Positions 24,802-36,800 are shown, counted from the stretch's first letter. The stretch: DNA of 64,000 nucleotides from Trematomus loennbergii (GCA_012861695.1 JAAOOA010000016.1:21474202-21538201); one strand, 5' to 3'. Translations and numbers: made by a program. Notes: generated by a model not told the origin, from the letters alone.

Positions 24802-25080
24802 TAAATTAATAAAACTATTAAATCGTAGTGCAGTTGCAAATTGTTACTGTGTGTGTGCTAGTTCAGCGTTTGACGGTGTTCAGTTCTCGTATGGCTCTGG
24901 GGTAGAAACTGTTTTTCAGTCGGTTTGTCCTTGATTTAATTGACCTGTGTTCAGTTCTCGTATGGCTCTGGTGTAGAAACTGTTTTTCAGTCGGTTTGTC
25001 CTTGATTTAATTGACCTGTTTTTGATGATGATGTCTCATTTGATTAAATGACTGTTGCCTTACCTTCTCTAATAGCGTCT
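24802..25080 (-). pseudogene. LINE ORF2 C-terminus (CR1/L2/Rex-like), part 1 of a split element
   Basis: The minus strand reads RSIKSRTNRLKNSFYPRAIR, then ELNTVKR and a stop. NRLKNSFYPRAI plus a short tail is the characteristic end of many fish LINE reverse transcriptase ORFs. A 71-bp out-of-frame tandem duplication (24877-24947 and 24948-25018) disrupts it. Confidence 0.7.
24877..25018. repeat. 71-bp tandem duplication
   Basis: Two adjacent copies of a 71-bp unit beginning TGTTCAGTTCTCGTATGG, with one or two differences. It lies inside the LINE C-terminus, and 71 is not a multiple of three. Confidence 0.95.
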
Positions 25081-25178
25081 ATCGTGGGATAGAGTTAAGG
25101 AAAGGAGTCGAGGAGATAAGAGGAGGATGTTCAAACTGTTCAAATAAAGACATTGAGACTCCATCCTATTATCCTTTA

Positions 25179-26440
25179 GCCTATAACAGGGGTATTCAAC
25201 TAAAATTCAACGAGGTCCAGTTAGAGAAAATCTCCCCATGCAAAGGTCCGGAACATCAAAATGTCTAAGTTGCTTTATGAATTAGTGTGATATATATTGA
25301 AGTAACTGTAGCTTTATCAACGTCTGCATGTAATCAACAACTGACTGCCAATCAAATAAAGAAAGTACAATTAAAAAAACAACAATATTTATTGTCAATT
25401 AACATTGAACTATACAGATATACAGTAAAATACTGTGGATATGTGTAATGTTCCTCTCGGGCTGCATTTAAAAATAAAATAGAGAAAATAAATAAAATAG
25501 CTTTTGAAAATGTGTGCATCTTAAAAGTGCTTAATTTTAGATAAATAAAACAAAGTGTAGCAGCAGCTTGCGTTTCCCTTTTTCTTTGTTAACCTTTCAC
25601 ATCGTCACTTAACAGTTTCAGCCGATTATAGAACAATATCAGTCTTTACACATCATAACAATTGAACAGTTTTAAAGTTTCTCTTTCTTTCCCTCTTATA
25701 TTGCAGTCCCTCACTCACTTTTTTTAATTCAGTGCGAGAATTGAGCTTGAGCTTGTCCTGCCAGGAGTTTAAATCTGGGCTGAAATGGTGTCAGGGCCAT
25801 TCTCATACACACATGAGCCTCGGTTAGCCTGCCCTGGAACGATATTTAGTTTTAATTTTTATCCTGGTGGACTGATCATATTGGGCTCTGAGACTGCTTA
25901 TTTTTTGTGACCTCAGTTCTGACTTGAGAGGGAATGTTTGGTCAAACACTTTGTGTTTTGTCTCATAGTGGCGTTTTGGCACTTTTAATGAGCGCCACGG
26001 TCTCTGAACAAATGAAACACTGGCTCTGTGCTCCCAGTGGGCAGGATGAACATGAATGAGTCCACTCAGGGTTAAAAGCTCTGTTCTCACTTTCCTCTTC
26101 TTGGAGAGCGCCATGTGTAATTATTTGTCTCTCCCTGTCTGCCGCTAACACGCCTGTTCACTCTCCTCTCCGTCTTCTCTCCCTGTATCGCTAATTATTC
26201 TCTTTACTCACTTTCCTCTCCGCTTCTATCTGCCGCTCTCTCATCTCTTCTTCTGTGTTTCTCTCCCTGTATCGCTCACTCGTCTCTTTCGCCCCCTGTC
26301 GGCGGCGGTTAAAATAGAATCGCCCCGTCAAAATTGAAATCCCCTATTAATGTATTGATTATAGGTCCGGGTCCGTATAGGTCGGCGTCTGGGTCCGGAT
26401 CCGGACCGCGGTCCGCCTGTTGCCGACCCCTGGCCTATAA
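25179..26440 (-). mobile_element. hAT transposon deletion derivative with 8-bp target duplication
   Basis: Exact 8-bp duplications GCCTATAA (25179-25186 and 26433-26440) flank a 1,246-bp body with inverted ends CAGGGGTATTCAAC and TGTTGCCGACCCCTG, both diagnostic of hAT. The minus strand carries the start of a BED-finger transposase (see 25824-26151); the catalytic and dimerisation region is absent. The last 130 bases are rich in GGTCCGG-type repeats. Confidence 0.92.
25824..26151 (-). pseudogene. N-terminal remnant of a BED-zinc-finger hAT transposase
   Basis: On the minus strand it starts MALSKKRKV at 26114, a familiar start of ZBED5/GTF2IRD2-like hAT transposases. It then splits over frames: AFNPEWTHS and QCFICSETVALIKSA in one frame, and KRHYETKHKVFDQTFPLKS followed by RSQKISSLRAQ in another. 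CFIC supplies the Cys pair and HYETKH the H-x4-H of a BED finger. At least two frameshifts separate them. No downstream transposase remains. Confidence 0.75.
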
Positions 26441-27220
26441 CATATAGACATCAATTCCCCTATCTTTTACACCTAAAGGTTTGAAACTGGAGAACCTGGA
26501 AGAAATATATGCATAAACAAAGGGTTAACCAGGATTCAAACCCAGGACCTAGTTGATGTACTTTACGGATATAGAGCCAAACAGTGTTAGCTGACAGGTC
26601 AAGGACATTAACACCATACAAGCTTCCAACACACAGCTTACAAGGACACTGAAACCAATACACCTTAAAAGAGAAAAGTATTGATACCAAAGATCGTAGG
26701 ACTATAAATGAACATCGCTGTGGCCTTGTCAAAATGCAAAGCTCCACAGATGGACAGCGATGTTGGCGTGAGGATGCTGTTTCAGTCAGACACACATCAA
26801 GGAAGCGACTATTTATAGCAAATAGTTTCATAGTGAGTAACAGAAATGACTCTGCTCTTTGAAGCACTCTCAAAGAATCTGAGAAGCAGCGAGGGTTTGG
26901 CTGGGAAAACTCATCTTAAAAGAAAAAAACTCTGAGACAAAATGGATTAAGGATTAAACTTGACTCACAATGTACACTTTTTAGAAATGGTATCAATGCA
27001 AAAGAATCAAAGATATCTGATAAGCTCAATTCTGTCTGACTCCACCACCACAGATTTATTTCCTTTAAAAGATTTTCATTTAGGGTTGCATTCAACCATT
27101 ACAATTCCAAAAGGGACTATCATAGATTCGGACCGACTTTACGCAACAATGGTCGGATACAATGTCGTACTTTCTAAGCATTACACGTACCTTCAGTTTT
27201 GTCACAGATCTGCAATAATC
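26441..27220. other. intergenic stretch with a possible tRNA-like B-box relic
   Basis: No exon supported. On the minus strand near 26530-26550 the text GGTCCTGGGTTTGAATCC resembles a tRNA T-arm (7-base TTTGAAT loop, wobble-paired stem), perhaps an old SINE. A matching A box was not convincing. Confidence 0.35.
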
Positions 27221-27557
27221 TTAAAGTGGCCTTATAATGCTTTTTAGGGTTTCCCCTTTCCTGTAGTGTGTTATATATGTTATTGCGCATGTAAATGGTC
27301 TGCAAAGGCTAAATCCCAAAGTTCCCCCAGAGGGAGTTTCTCTCCCACACACTCCCCCCTGCCTGAAACGCCTTGATTAGACTCCTTGATTAGACTCCTC
27401 GGTTAACTTCCGTAACATAGTGACATCTCTATGTAACACTAGCTTTCCTATTGGCTAGCGCTCCAACAGAATTGAACATGAAGGGAGCAGAAATCTCTAA
27501 GCAGTTGACCAATCACACCAGAGTTTGCCAGCTAACCAATCAGAAGAGACTGGGCTC

Positions 27558-28832
27558 CATTAAGGTGTGGAAGCCGTTTTTGACATTGCTGAGGATAATT
27601 AATCATTTAAAGGGGACCTATCATGCAAAATGCACTTTTGTACGTCTTTTATACATGAATATGTGTCCCCGGTGTTCCAGGGAACTCACCAAGTGTCAGA
27701 AAACACAACCCTCTCTATTTTCCTCCATACCCAAATCTCTAAAAAAGGGGCTGCAACGGATCTGATAAAAACTGATCCAGATTTGAACACTGTCCTGACG
27801 TCAGGACGGTGGCGCTACGGCTATTGGGCCAACTCCACCAATCAGGAGGAGACAGACACGGCCATTGCCGTTCGAAAGCGCTGGAGACGCTGTAGTACAT
27901 ATGCCAGGCCTGTAAGTGGCGCTGTAGTCTGCCACAAAAGCAGCGAAGAAGACTTCCCGCCCATAGTTACCATGGTTACCCTTCTGTTTATTCTCCGCTG
28001 TGGCTTTTTTTCTCCCTCTCCGAGGCAAGCGTTTGCTCCCGCTGCAATGCAATCCCTCCCCGTCGAGGCAAGCACTGTAATTCTCTCCGGTTAGTCCACC
28101 AGCAGATGACAAACACCCACCTCTCCGCCTCTTCCAAGGAACGAGGGGACCGTGCGGCAGAGTTTCAGTTTCAGTTTGTTTCGCCGGTCAAGATGTCCGT
28201 TAAAGTTTAAATCTTCCGGACAAAATTAGAAAAGTGCCGGTCAAAGGTCTTCTTTGTTATTTATTGAGCTTTAAAACAAATGAATAACGACTTTATATAA
28301 TAAAACACGGAGATCTCTTTTTCTCCCCCTCTTCTGACAGCCCAGCAGCTGATCAGAGCACGGCTCCCCTCTCCTGCAGGGGGGCGTGGTCAGCAGAATC
28401 AGACCCGTAGACAGCAAACAGCACATAGAGCGAAATGAGGCATGGCTAAAATGCATGATCCGTTTGGTATTTTGAAAACAGAAACGTATAAATATACCTT
28501 ACATAGGTATGGCCCTACAATATATCATTTAAATATAGCATGATAGGTCCACTTTAATTAAAGAGCTCTGCTGCTGCTCGTATTTGACTTACTCTGTAAA
28601 GACTGCGTAATTCTTAATTGTGTCTGATGTTTGGCAATCCAAAACCCCAGTTACTTTTCTTTTTTTGTGTTCTCTTTTCCTCCTTTCTGTAGTCTTTTGT
28701 TGTTGGTAGTTGGTTACCCTTGGCCTTTTTGTTTATGTCTACGATGCTGTCGACTGGCAGCTTTAGACTATTCTCAGGAATTCTCTTTGCTTTATTGTAA
28801 CTAAAAGAAAAAATCCAAATAAAGTATAAAAA
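27558..28832 (+). mobile_element. 5'-truncated L1-type LINE 3' end with 16-bp target duplication
   Basis: Exact 16-bp copies AGAAGAGACTGGGCTC lie at 27542-27557 and 28833-28848. Between them are an L1-like ORF2 C-terminus (KVWKPFLTLLRIIN), a 3' UTR with T-rich and TTG-rich text, and an AATAAAGTATAAAAA end. The element is only a few hundred bases once the nested MITE (27607-28557) is removed. Truncation, A-rich tail and long duplication are the hallmarks of target-primed insertion. Confidence 0.8.
27607..28557. mobile_element. TTAA-flanked MITE, family B, nested in the L1 tail
   Basis: TTAA at 27607-27610 and 28554-28557 flank a 943-bp body with ends AGGGGACCTATCATGC and GCATGATAGGTCCACT (15 of 16 pair). 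It is close to the copy at 61916-62406 over both flanking thirds but carries an extra block of about 450 bp (about 27955-28420). A palindrome GTCCTGACGTCAGGAC lies at 27792-27807. ORFs in it are not transposase. Confidence 0.88.
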
Positions 28833-28860
28833 AGAAGAGACTGGGCTCTGGTTTCAGACT

Positions 28861-29437
28861 TACCCCCAATCTGCCTTGCATACATATTGTAGCAGAATAA
28901 GAAAATAAGTTTGTTTATTTACAGAATCATAATGACATTCCCATCAAACAATGGGTTTCATTTCAATAAATGAATAATGGGTGCTCCATTATTAACGCTG
29001 ATCGGTGTTACTATAAAGGTTGCTGTACCTGTGCAGTTTACTGTATGTATGAAAGGTGATATGCATGTGGATGTGGATGTTCTTCATTGTGTTTACAGGC
29101 AGAGGAGATTGAACCTGCTGCAGGGAGAGGCTTCAGTGAAGGAAGGTGTTGGCCTCGAATAATTTTTTCATCCTCCTTTAAGAAGGACTCTGAGGAATTT
29201 CCTGCACTAAATGCATATTAGCTACCCTATGGGTGAGTTGGTTATCCAGTTTTAATAATTGCATTAACCCTTATACGACTGCACATGAATTATAGAAAGT
29301 GTATGAATTAACAATGGCCGAGTGTGAAGAATCCTCCCCCTACCAACGCAGTCAGGAGATTCACCCTCTGTTCAATTATATATTGGCTTTACCGATCAAT
29401 TCAGTGAAGAGACATTCTCCGGCTTGAAATTACACAC
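28861..29437. other. intergenic stretch, nothing recognised
   Basis: No supported feature. Confidence 0.5.
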
Positions 29438-29527
29438 AAAATCATTGTGTGTGTGTTAGGTCTACATTGAGCACCTTGAATTGCCTTGTGTTGAAAGCTG
29501 CTATATAAATAAACTTGCCTTGCCTTA
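29438..29527 (+). mobile_element. LINE/SINE 3' tail (L2-like)
   Basis: TGAGCACCTTGAATTGCCTT followed by GCTATATAAATAAACTTGCC and (GCCTT)n is the usual 3' terminus of L2-type fish retroposons. The 5' part is not recognisable. Confidence 0.6.
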
Positions 29528-30037
29528 CATCAACCTGGCAATCATTCCCAAGACGCTGGACTGACATGACAGGTTCAGGTGTTTATTACAAAGATCTTTC
29601 TAGATGGAGATTCATTAGTGCAGAGGGAAACAATAACCTGTCGATTCAAAACTCCTGGGAACGTCACCGGATTAGAGGTTAGAGGTCATTTTAGGACAAT
29701 TTGCCTTAGGACAAAAATGATTATAACACGAAAAATTATGCAATGTCTGTTGATGTTACATTTTACACAAGTGACTAGGCTGACAAAATGTTACAGACTT
29801 AGACCCCAATGAATATATAGGCTCTGATAAGAATCCTTGGAAGAAGTATAAAATAAACATTTCTTTTGAGTTGTTTTCTGCAATCAGAGCAAATGAAGTG
29901 GAATTTCTGTGTTCCTTCATCTCCTTTTCGTCAGGGAGATCAAAATGGGATCAAACACTGCCTGCAATAAACTTTAAACCTTTGAAGAAAGGTCCTTCAT
30001 GGGAAAAGAAGAATACACTGTATATATAGACAAATGT

Positions 30038-30044
30038 ATGTGTG

Positions 30045-30079
<35 letters not shown>
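30038..30079. repeat. (TG)n microsatellite
   Basis: 42 bases of TG with one CG step. Confidence 0.95.
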
Positions 30080-32873
30080 CAGACAGATATAGAAAGAAAG
30101 AGAGCGAGAGAGTGGTTGCCCGAGGCGTTTTAAGATACAAAGCTTATCCTAAGATCAAAAACGCGATGTGTTAGGTCTTCATCATTCAGAGAAATTGCAC
30201 ACACACAACACTCCCACAAGAGAACATAAGCTATTTCAGGGCAAGTATTTTTGGCATTCATTAAAGCTGCTTTGAACATAAATGATGTATTACTATTTAC
30301 ACATTTGATAAAGGGAACACACCAAGGGGTTAAGACCTTAACACATTGCTATAAAGATCCACATTAAGCTGATATGATATACTAAAATCTAATATCTTTC
30401 CAAAATGCATTTTGAAGACATCAGTCCTTAAACAATTTTTGAGAATCATGACTTGCAGGTAGTTTATTTTCTCCAGATCTGCCCTCTCAATGACGAAAGA
30501 AAGCTCTATTCTTGTCTCTACCACGTTCTGTCTATCTTCAGGAAAAGTGTTTCACTACCACCAACACTTTGCACAGCATGTCATCACTCTTTCACGTAAA
30601 GATTATTGATTTGTTAAGTTATTTGGTCTCAATGTGGTTGACAAGATTTACAGGAGATTATATTTTGTTCAGCATGAGCCAGAAAGTGTAGTCTCAGGAG
30701 CTAAAAGAGGCTCTGCAGGAATGGAAAGCACAGGGATGTGAATCAGCTGCGACACACATGGAGGACATCAAAGGCCACTACATTTCTCATAAAAATGGAT
30801 AGCTGTTTTTCAATCTCTTTAACATAAAGAAAACAAGTTTCCAGGGCTACGGAACAATTGAAATTCTATAAAGGGAGCCCAAAAGAGACCAAAACATGAA
30901 GTGGGAAAGAACTGAGAACAAATTGCAGGTGAGGGATATGAGAGGTTGGCCAAAACATAATTCATAAAAGATTACAATGTCTGTGTAGCCAAAGCTGGAA
31001 ATGACGAATGTTCCTCTGTGCTGTTAACATCCTTGGTTGTTGAAACATTAAAAACACATCCGTGAGTCACACTGTTGCTCTGGGTGACAGTTGTTCCTCC
31101 ATTTCTGTAAAACATGGGCAGTGGTTGTTATTAATCCAACAGCATTTTACTGCAGTACAAATCACTAGTGCAACATATCCAATCTCCACTATTTACTCTT
31201 GTTTCCAACATATTTGCTACAAACTCAAATGTATGGGTCCTTTACAGTCCGTTTCAGCTTATTTGTAATCTGTAAGGCACTTTTAGTTTCATGCAACTGC
31301 TCTTACTGCCTTGTTTTTGGCCACAAAGTGCTATAAAACACAATACCAGCCCATTACCAATTGAGAGATTGGGAACCTTTGTGAGCATTAAGCAACAAAA
31401 AAAAAAACTAATTTAATGCCGATTTGTGTCGTATGTTTACTTTACCTGTGCAGTATACTGTATTAAGAATCATATAGATAAACAGCTAAAGAGAACCATA
31501 TTTCAACAGGAGACCAAAATTGAGCTGAAAGAGGAAATGGTGAGACAAGAAAATCCTTACAAACTTACTCTGTAACTGCTAGAAGTGTAAATAAACAACT
31601 GTTTCCTAACAATATGGAAATAGTGTCAAATATATACGTCATATGTAGTAATTTGATCCACTCTTTATAAACCCCCATACACATAACGACATATTGATAT
31701 TTGCTGCAAACTCTAGACCAGCACCCACCCACCACTCTGGCCCTCACCCATATGTTTATTCCATCTTGTGCAGAGCTCATTGCATGGTTGGAATAAGGTT
31801 TGAACAAAATATATTAAATGCAACTCATCAAAACCAATCCAAGGCTAACTGTAGGATGAAAATACCTTCATGTCACATGGATATATGTATTAAGATGACT
31901 CATTTTCTGTCGTTTCATCTTCTGCATTTGACATTTTTACCTGTGTATCAGCCAGATATGATGACATTTAGTCAATCCCCAACAGAACATTGTTTTTTTT
32001 ACCAATGCACAATAAGTCTGCTTTTGATCAAATATGAACATTTAATTTCTAACACTGGGAAAACAACAGTTCTGCCATGTGCGGGTCGATGCGACCAGAC
32101 TGTTTTGACCTCCAATTGTTCGTTCTAATGGGAGACTATTGGTGGTTGAACTACTGTAGCAAACAGTCTCCACGACAACAGTGATGGAGAAAAGAGAGTG
32201 CCCCAAATTAGTGACGCATGTAGTGTAATCTGGGAACATTGGAATTAATTACAGCAATAAATGCTAACTGTTGGTCACCGGACCTAATGTTATTCAAACC
32301 AGACAGACACAGTGTGTTTTAAGGTGGCTAGCTGTTGTTTACTTGATCGATGCCCATGTGATGGGAGGAAGAAGAAAAAACATTAGGAGCCTGCAAGCTC
32401 ATTAAATATCATGTTATAAGCCCTGCTACAGGTCAGCGTTACAGTCAAATCAGGTAAAGATTATATTGAGTGAGCTACACGCTGTAGACTGTCACACAAT
32501 AGTATAAATGCAGCTAAATATTTTAGATTATTACCCATCTGCACCACATAAGGTCTAATATCCTATTGATTTTACTGCCAGGCTTGAAATGTAGCCTCCA
32601 ATAAAAAGCATTTCATCGTGCGGTAACATGGGGCAGTTATCTCAGTGACATGTCCATTCTTTCAAATATAAAAATGCAAAATAAATGAGTTTTCTCAACA
32701 ACTAAATTGAAAAGTACATTAGTGTTAGTTGGAAACACATGTGTGTGACCAGGGAACAGATCGAGCAGCAAGTTTATTGATTTTACATTGATGTAATCTG
32801 TGTTGTAAAAATGCTCATACTATTTCTACGAGATGTAAGTCCTGAGGGTGGGAGCAGTTAGGTAAGACGAGAG
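30080..32873. other. intergenic stretch, nothing recognised
   Basis: AT-rich DNA; the ORFs are short and without motifs. Confidence 0.5.
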
Positions 32874-32920
32874 TGGTGTGTGTGTGTTGTTTGTGCGCAC
32901 GTGTGTGTGTGTGTGTGTGT

Positions 32921-32961
<41 letters not shown>

Positions 32962-32983
32962 TGTGTGTGTGTGTTGTGTGTGT

Positions 32984-33048
<65 letters not shown>
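32874..33048. repeat. compound (GT)n-(GA)n microsatellite
   Basis: GT array with several GGTGTG and GTTGTG breaks, ending in (GA)n. Confidence 0.97.
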
Positions 33049-35482
33049 AAGAAAAGAGGGATGTTCTTTAATCCAGAGCTATTTTCAATTTGAACTGTCA
33101 CACATCTAAGTAGACCAAATATCATCTCTGCTCCACTTTCTGGATAAAAGTCAGTTTTAAAAAAAACGAACAAGCACCTGATGACACTGCCATCACTTTG
33201 CTATTGATAGATCACCGAGAATCATCTATTAATATAACACGACTGCAATACCATGCAAATCGAGTCCCTTGTACTTTTTGTAGAAAATGATCCAATGTTC
33301 TATCACAAAAGTCAACCAACACAGTTAAACTAAAAAGTGTTTATCACTCTTCCCTGAAACAGTGTGCCTTCTTACCTGTATATCAGACGGTCTATCAGTG
33401 AAGGAAAAACATGTGTCATTTTTCGTGAGCTGCCGTCCAGCGACCACATCTATTATGCAACATCTACTGGTTTCTGTAGAGACACAGATGGAGGAAATTC
33501 ATGTTGAAGACTCTCTAGGAACACAAAGCAACAACATGTTTTTCCTTCCAACCTATAACATATATAATGTATTGGTCAATAGTGCCTTTCAATCAGATTC
33601 AACACAATATTTATTTTCTTTCTGGCAACTAGTTAGCAAACAGATGCTTCTTTACAGATCCAACAGTTCCCATAGTAGCATTTCTGCCCAGAAAATTATA
33701 CAATTTGGAATATTTGTACTGTATATTATTGTACAGTTTGAGAAGATTAAAAGAAAAATATGCTCCAAAAAATGTATCCATCATTTCTCAAATTGAAAAA
33801 GAGTTATTTTATTTTACTATAACGGGAAAATTACCTTTGATTTATTTTACCACAGAAAATGTCCTCTTTTTGCTCACATTTAGTATTTCCCTTAAGAGGT
33901 TTGCTGTAATTTTAAGGGCAATCCTGTTCAGGATCATGACCCTGAATGTGAAAGCTGAAGTAATTTGACTATGTAACTCAACACTAAATTGAAAAGTTGG
34001 CAGCCTTGAAAACCGCTGGCTGCTGCATCCAAAATTGACACTATAAGAGCAGCGAGAAGGAACCAAAACAGTAAAGCTGTGTGCCAGACAGCTAAATAAT
34101 GATCTGAAACTCACCGAAAGGCAGAGGGGAGGGGAAGATTTGGGTAACCCACGACAACAAGCAACACCTTTTACATTGTAATATGGTTTTCACTTGTCAC
34201 TTGATACATTTTAATTATTCAAATTAAGATTTAAGCCTTTTTAAAGATCGGGAAATATTGTGGTTTTGCTGAATAGTTGATACAAAAAATAGGTCTCAGG
34301 CTTCAAGTCCCTGTTGAGTTGTATTTCTAAACACTACCAAGATCTTTAACTCTTCTTAAATGAGTGTTGTGATCGCCTAAACATGAGAATAAAGGGGTTG
34401 TAATTATTTAGGTGCAAGATATTGTAGGAAGATTAATTAAATACATTGTAATGAACATATCTGCTGAATTTGAATACATTTTTTATCAACATTTGTTTTG
34501 TTTTTAAATTAAAAAATGAAATCTTAATCGCATTAATTTTCTCTGCTGTTGTAATTTAATTTTTAGCACTGTGAAATATCCGTTTCTACCACTAAAGTTC
34601 AGTTTTGGTCAGGTTTTACCAGTATTCACTGAATGGCGAGTTAAAAATCAATTTCAGCAGGGTACCCAGCTGGCAACAAAACACTTGAGCCTGAAAAAGG
34701 AATGTGCTTATTTACTAAATTGCAATGTTTTGATGAGACAGCACTGTTTATTGGAGTAATTGATGCCTGATCTGAGCACTATTTTCCAGAAACCACTATC
34801 CATCGCTGCCAGACGAACACTGCCACAGGGAAGCAAGGTAGGGATTGTAATGACAGGTGCCAGACTTTACATATGTTTCCCCTTCCCCATGCCTGATATC
34901 AAGCCAATGCCTCCCCAGGGACACGGCAGAGTTATTGAGCTACTCTTGCTCATGTGATATATCTGCTTAGAGGATATTTATTACTGCTATAACTAAAAGA
35001 AAGGAGCTAAAGACAATAACCTTCATTTCCCCCCCTTTTGTCCAACAAAGAGGACCCATTAGCTCTGACATTCTATGCTGTGCTTACAATATATGTTGCT
35101 GGACCGGACAAAGTTCTTCAATCGGCAGTAGGTTCATTTGGTCGCATTAATGTGAAAAGAGGAGTAATATAAGTTGCCACTAGCTCAATATCTATTAGTC
35201 TTTCAGGGCAAAAAAAGAGCTTATTGGAAAGTGTGGCTTGCGGTAAAGAAAAACTGCTCTCCTCTGGGGGAATTTTTTATTTAATATTTAAAGCCACTAT
35301 GTGTAGGACTTAAAATGTGTCACTTTGGTTACTAGTGGCTCATCAGTCACACATAAATGGCCTGAAAACTACTAATAAAGCATTTGTATCCTATTTAAAA
35401 AAAAAGTTTAATGATTGAACATTTGAATGACATTCTGATAAGTAGAGTTAGTCCAGGATTTTTGTGAGAGTGTACGAATGAT
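33049..35482. other. intergenic stretch, nothing recognised
   Basis: No exon, RNA or mobile element supported. Confidence 0.5.
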
Positions 35483-35560
35483 GTTACAGACAGGGGCGGA
35501 CTGGGACTAACCGGGAAAGCTCCCGGTATTCACAATGGCCAGTTCGCCCCTGGTTACAGA
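35483..35560. mobile_element. 62-bp hAT MITE with exact 8-bp target duplication
   Basis: GTTACAGA at 35483-35490 and 35553-35560 flank a body of only 62 bp. It begins CAGGGGCGGACTGGGA and ends GGCCAGTTCGCCCCTG; 14 of the outer 16 positions pair. A smaller internal palindrome CCGGGAAAGCTCCCGG sits in the middle. The whole element is little more than two termini. Confidence 0.88.
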
Positions 35561-35565
35561 CATGT

Positions 35566-35769
35566 GATCTATGATGATTTTACTTGCAATACAGCCACAG
35601 TATAGATGATAAACTATTTGGATTTAGGTAACAATTTCCTCTTTTGCCCCCTTTTTACTCATTACCAGATCTATGATGATTTTACTTGCAATACAGCCAC
35701 AGTATAGATGATAAACTATTTGGATTTAGGTAACAATTTCCTCTTTTGCCCCCTTTTTACTCATTACCA
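35566..35769. repeat. perfect 102-bp tandem duplication
   Basis: Units 35566-35667 and 35668-35769 are identical by eye at all positions, starting GATCTATGATGATTTTACTT. It begins six bases after the hAT MITE's right duplication. Perfect identity means it is recent or an assembly artefact. Confidence 0.97.
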
Positions 35770-36594
35770 GCCCAGCACCAAAGCACTAGCTGGTGAACAT
35801 AGTGGAGCATTTAGATGCTACAGAGCAAGATTTTTATATCAGGACACCAACAATAGAGCTATTTATATGCTGGATGTGTAAGTAAGCAGCTGTTGGCTAA
35901 CAAGTTATGCAAGTAAAAAAGGTGATAATATGATAAAGTTGTGTTCACAGCGTGATACTGATGCCCCCAATGGCAAACACAACTGTTATTGCAGCTGTAA
36001 ATGGAGCTTAAAGTGCAGGTTCAAAACATAAAATGTTGTAATTTCATCCACTCATCATAAATGTATTACGCTTGCAACACCCCTATTAACATAAAGCCAT
36101 ATTTTTATCTGACTATTAATGCAGCTAACACTAGACCAGAGTCGATCTATGCCTCCAGACTTCACCCACTTCATTCCATCTAGTGCAGCACTAATTGAAG
36201 AGGTGGAATAATGTTTACAAATTATATGTATGCAATTCAGTGACAAATATAATCTGGAGCACACTGTAGGGTTTGTCGAAACATAATAATGCTTTTAAAT
36301 TACATGGCAATATATTGCGATCAATGTTGCGATCAAGTAGTCTTTCCATCTTTTTTTACATTCAACATTTGTTTTTGTTGTGTATTTTTTAAATCACTGC
36401 TTCGGGGAGCTTCATCCTGATATTCTAAACAACTTTTAATTCAATGGTCAACATGTTCTTTCACACATCTCTCTATGACGACTACTAATTTAATACTGTA
36501 AGTAGAAATGTTGGTAAATTCCGCCTGTTGCACCCAGCTCGTCTTCATTTTTCATTCAGAAATGACGATTACTACTTTGACTGTCCGCAAAAAG
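35770..36594. other. intergenic stretch, nothing recognised
   Basis: No supported feature. Confidence 0.5.
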
Positions 36595-36800
36595 CCCAGG
36601 GGCCTCATTTATAAACGGTGCGTACGCTCAAAAGATGGCGTACGCCAGTTTCTACGCAATTTATAAAAAACAATCTTGACGGGAAAATGTGCGGTCCTAC
36701 TCTGACCCATGCGTATGCACTAAGTACAAAAACGGGAGAGACGAGAAACTGCGACACCGTTGGCAGAAGGAAGAATGGAGAGAAATATGTGGAAATAATA
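36595..36800 (+). mobile_element. one end of a DNA transposon (GGGGCCTCATTTATAAA type)
   Basis: CCAGGGGCCTCATTTATAAA followed by CGGTGCGTACGC and an inverse GGCGTACGCC is a terminal sequence I recognise from abundant fish DNA transposons. The opposite end was not found, so the right limit is arbitrary and the superfamily is left open. Confidence 0.5.

Larger units (their letters stand above)
27221..28860 (+). mobile_element. TTAA-type MITE family A copy, split by an L1 insertion, right end lost
   Basis: Starts at TTAA 27221-27224 with AGTGGCCTTATAATGC and follows the family A text through CTATTGGCTAGCGCTCCAAC and AACCAATCAGAAGAGACTGG to 27557. It resumes at 28833 for a short TCTGGTTTCAGAC stretch and then stops matching. 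The interruption is a retrotransposed L1 tail (27558-28832) that itself contains a family B MITE. Confidence 0.8.

Noticed and set aside
26530..26590. Possible tRNA gene (GGTTTGAATCC-like B box)
   Set aside because: The cloverleaf could not be completed and the A box is poor; at best an old SINE relic.
26460..26873. 137-residue minus-strand ORF
   Set aside because: No motif, no splice context and AT-rich composition; most likely chance.
27630..28094. 154-residue ORF that might be a gene
   Set aside because: It lies wholly inside a family B MITE; a shortened version recurs in the copy at 61980-62240.
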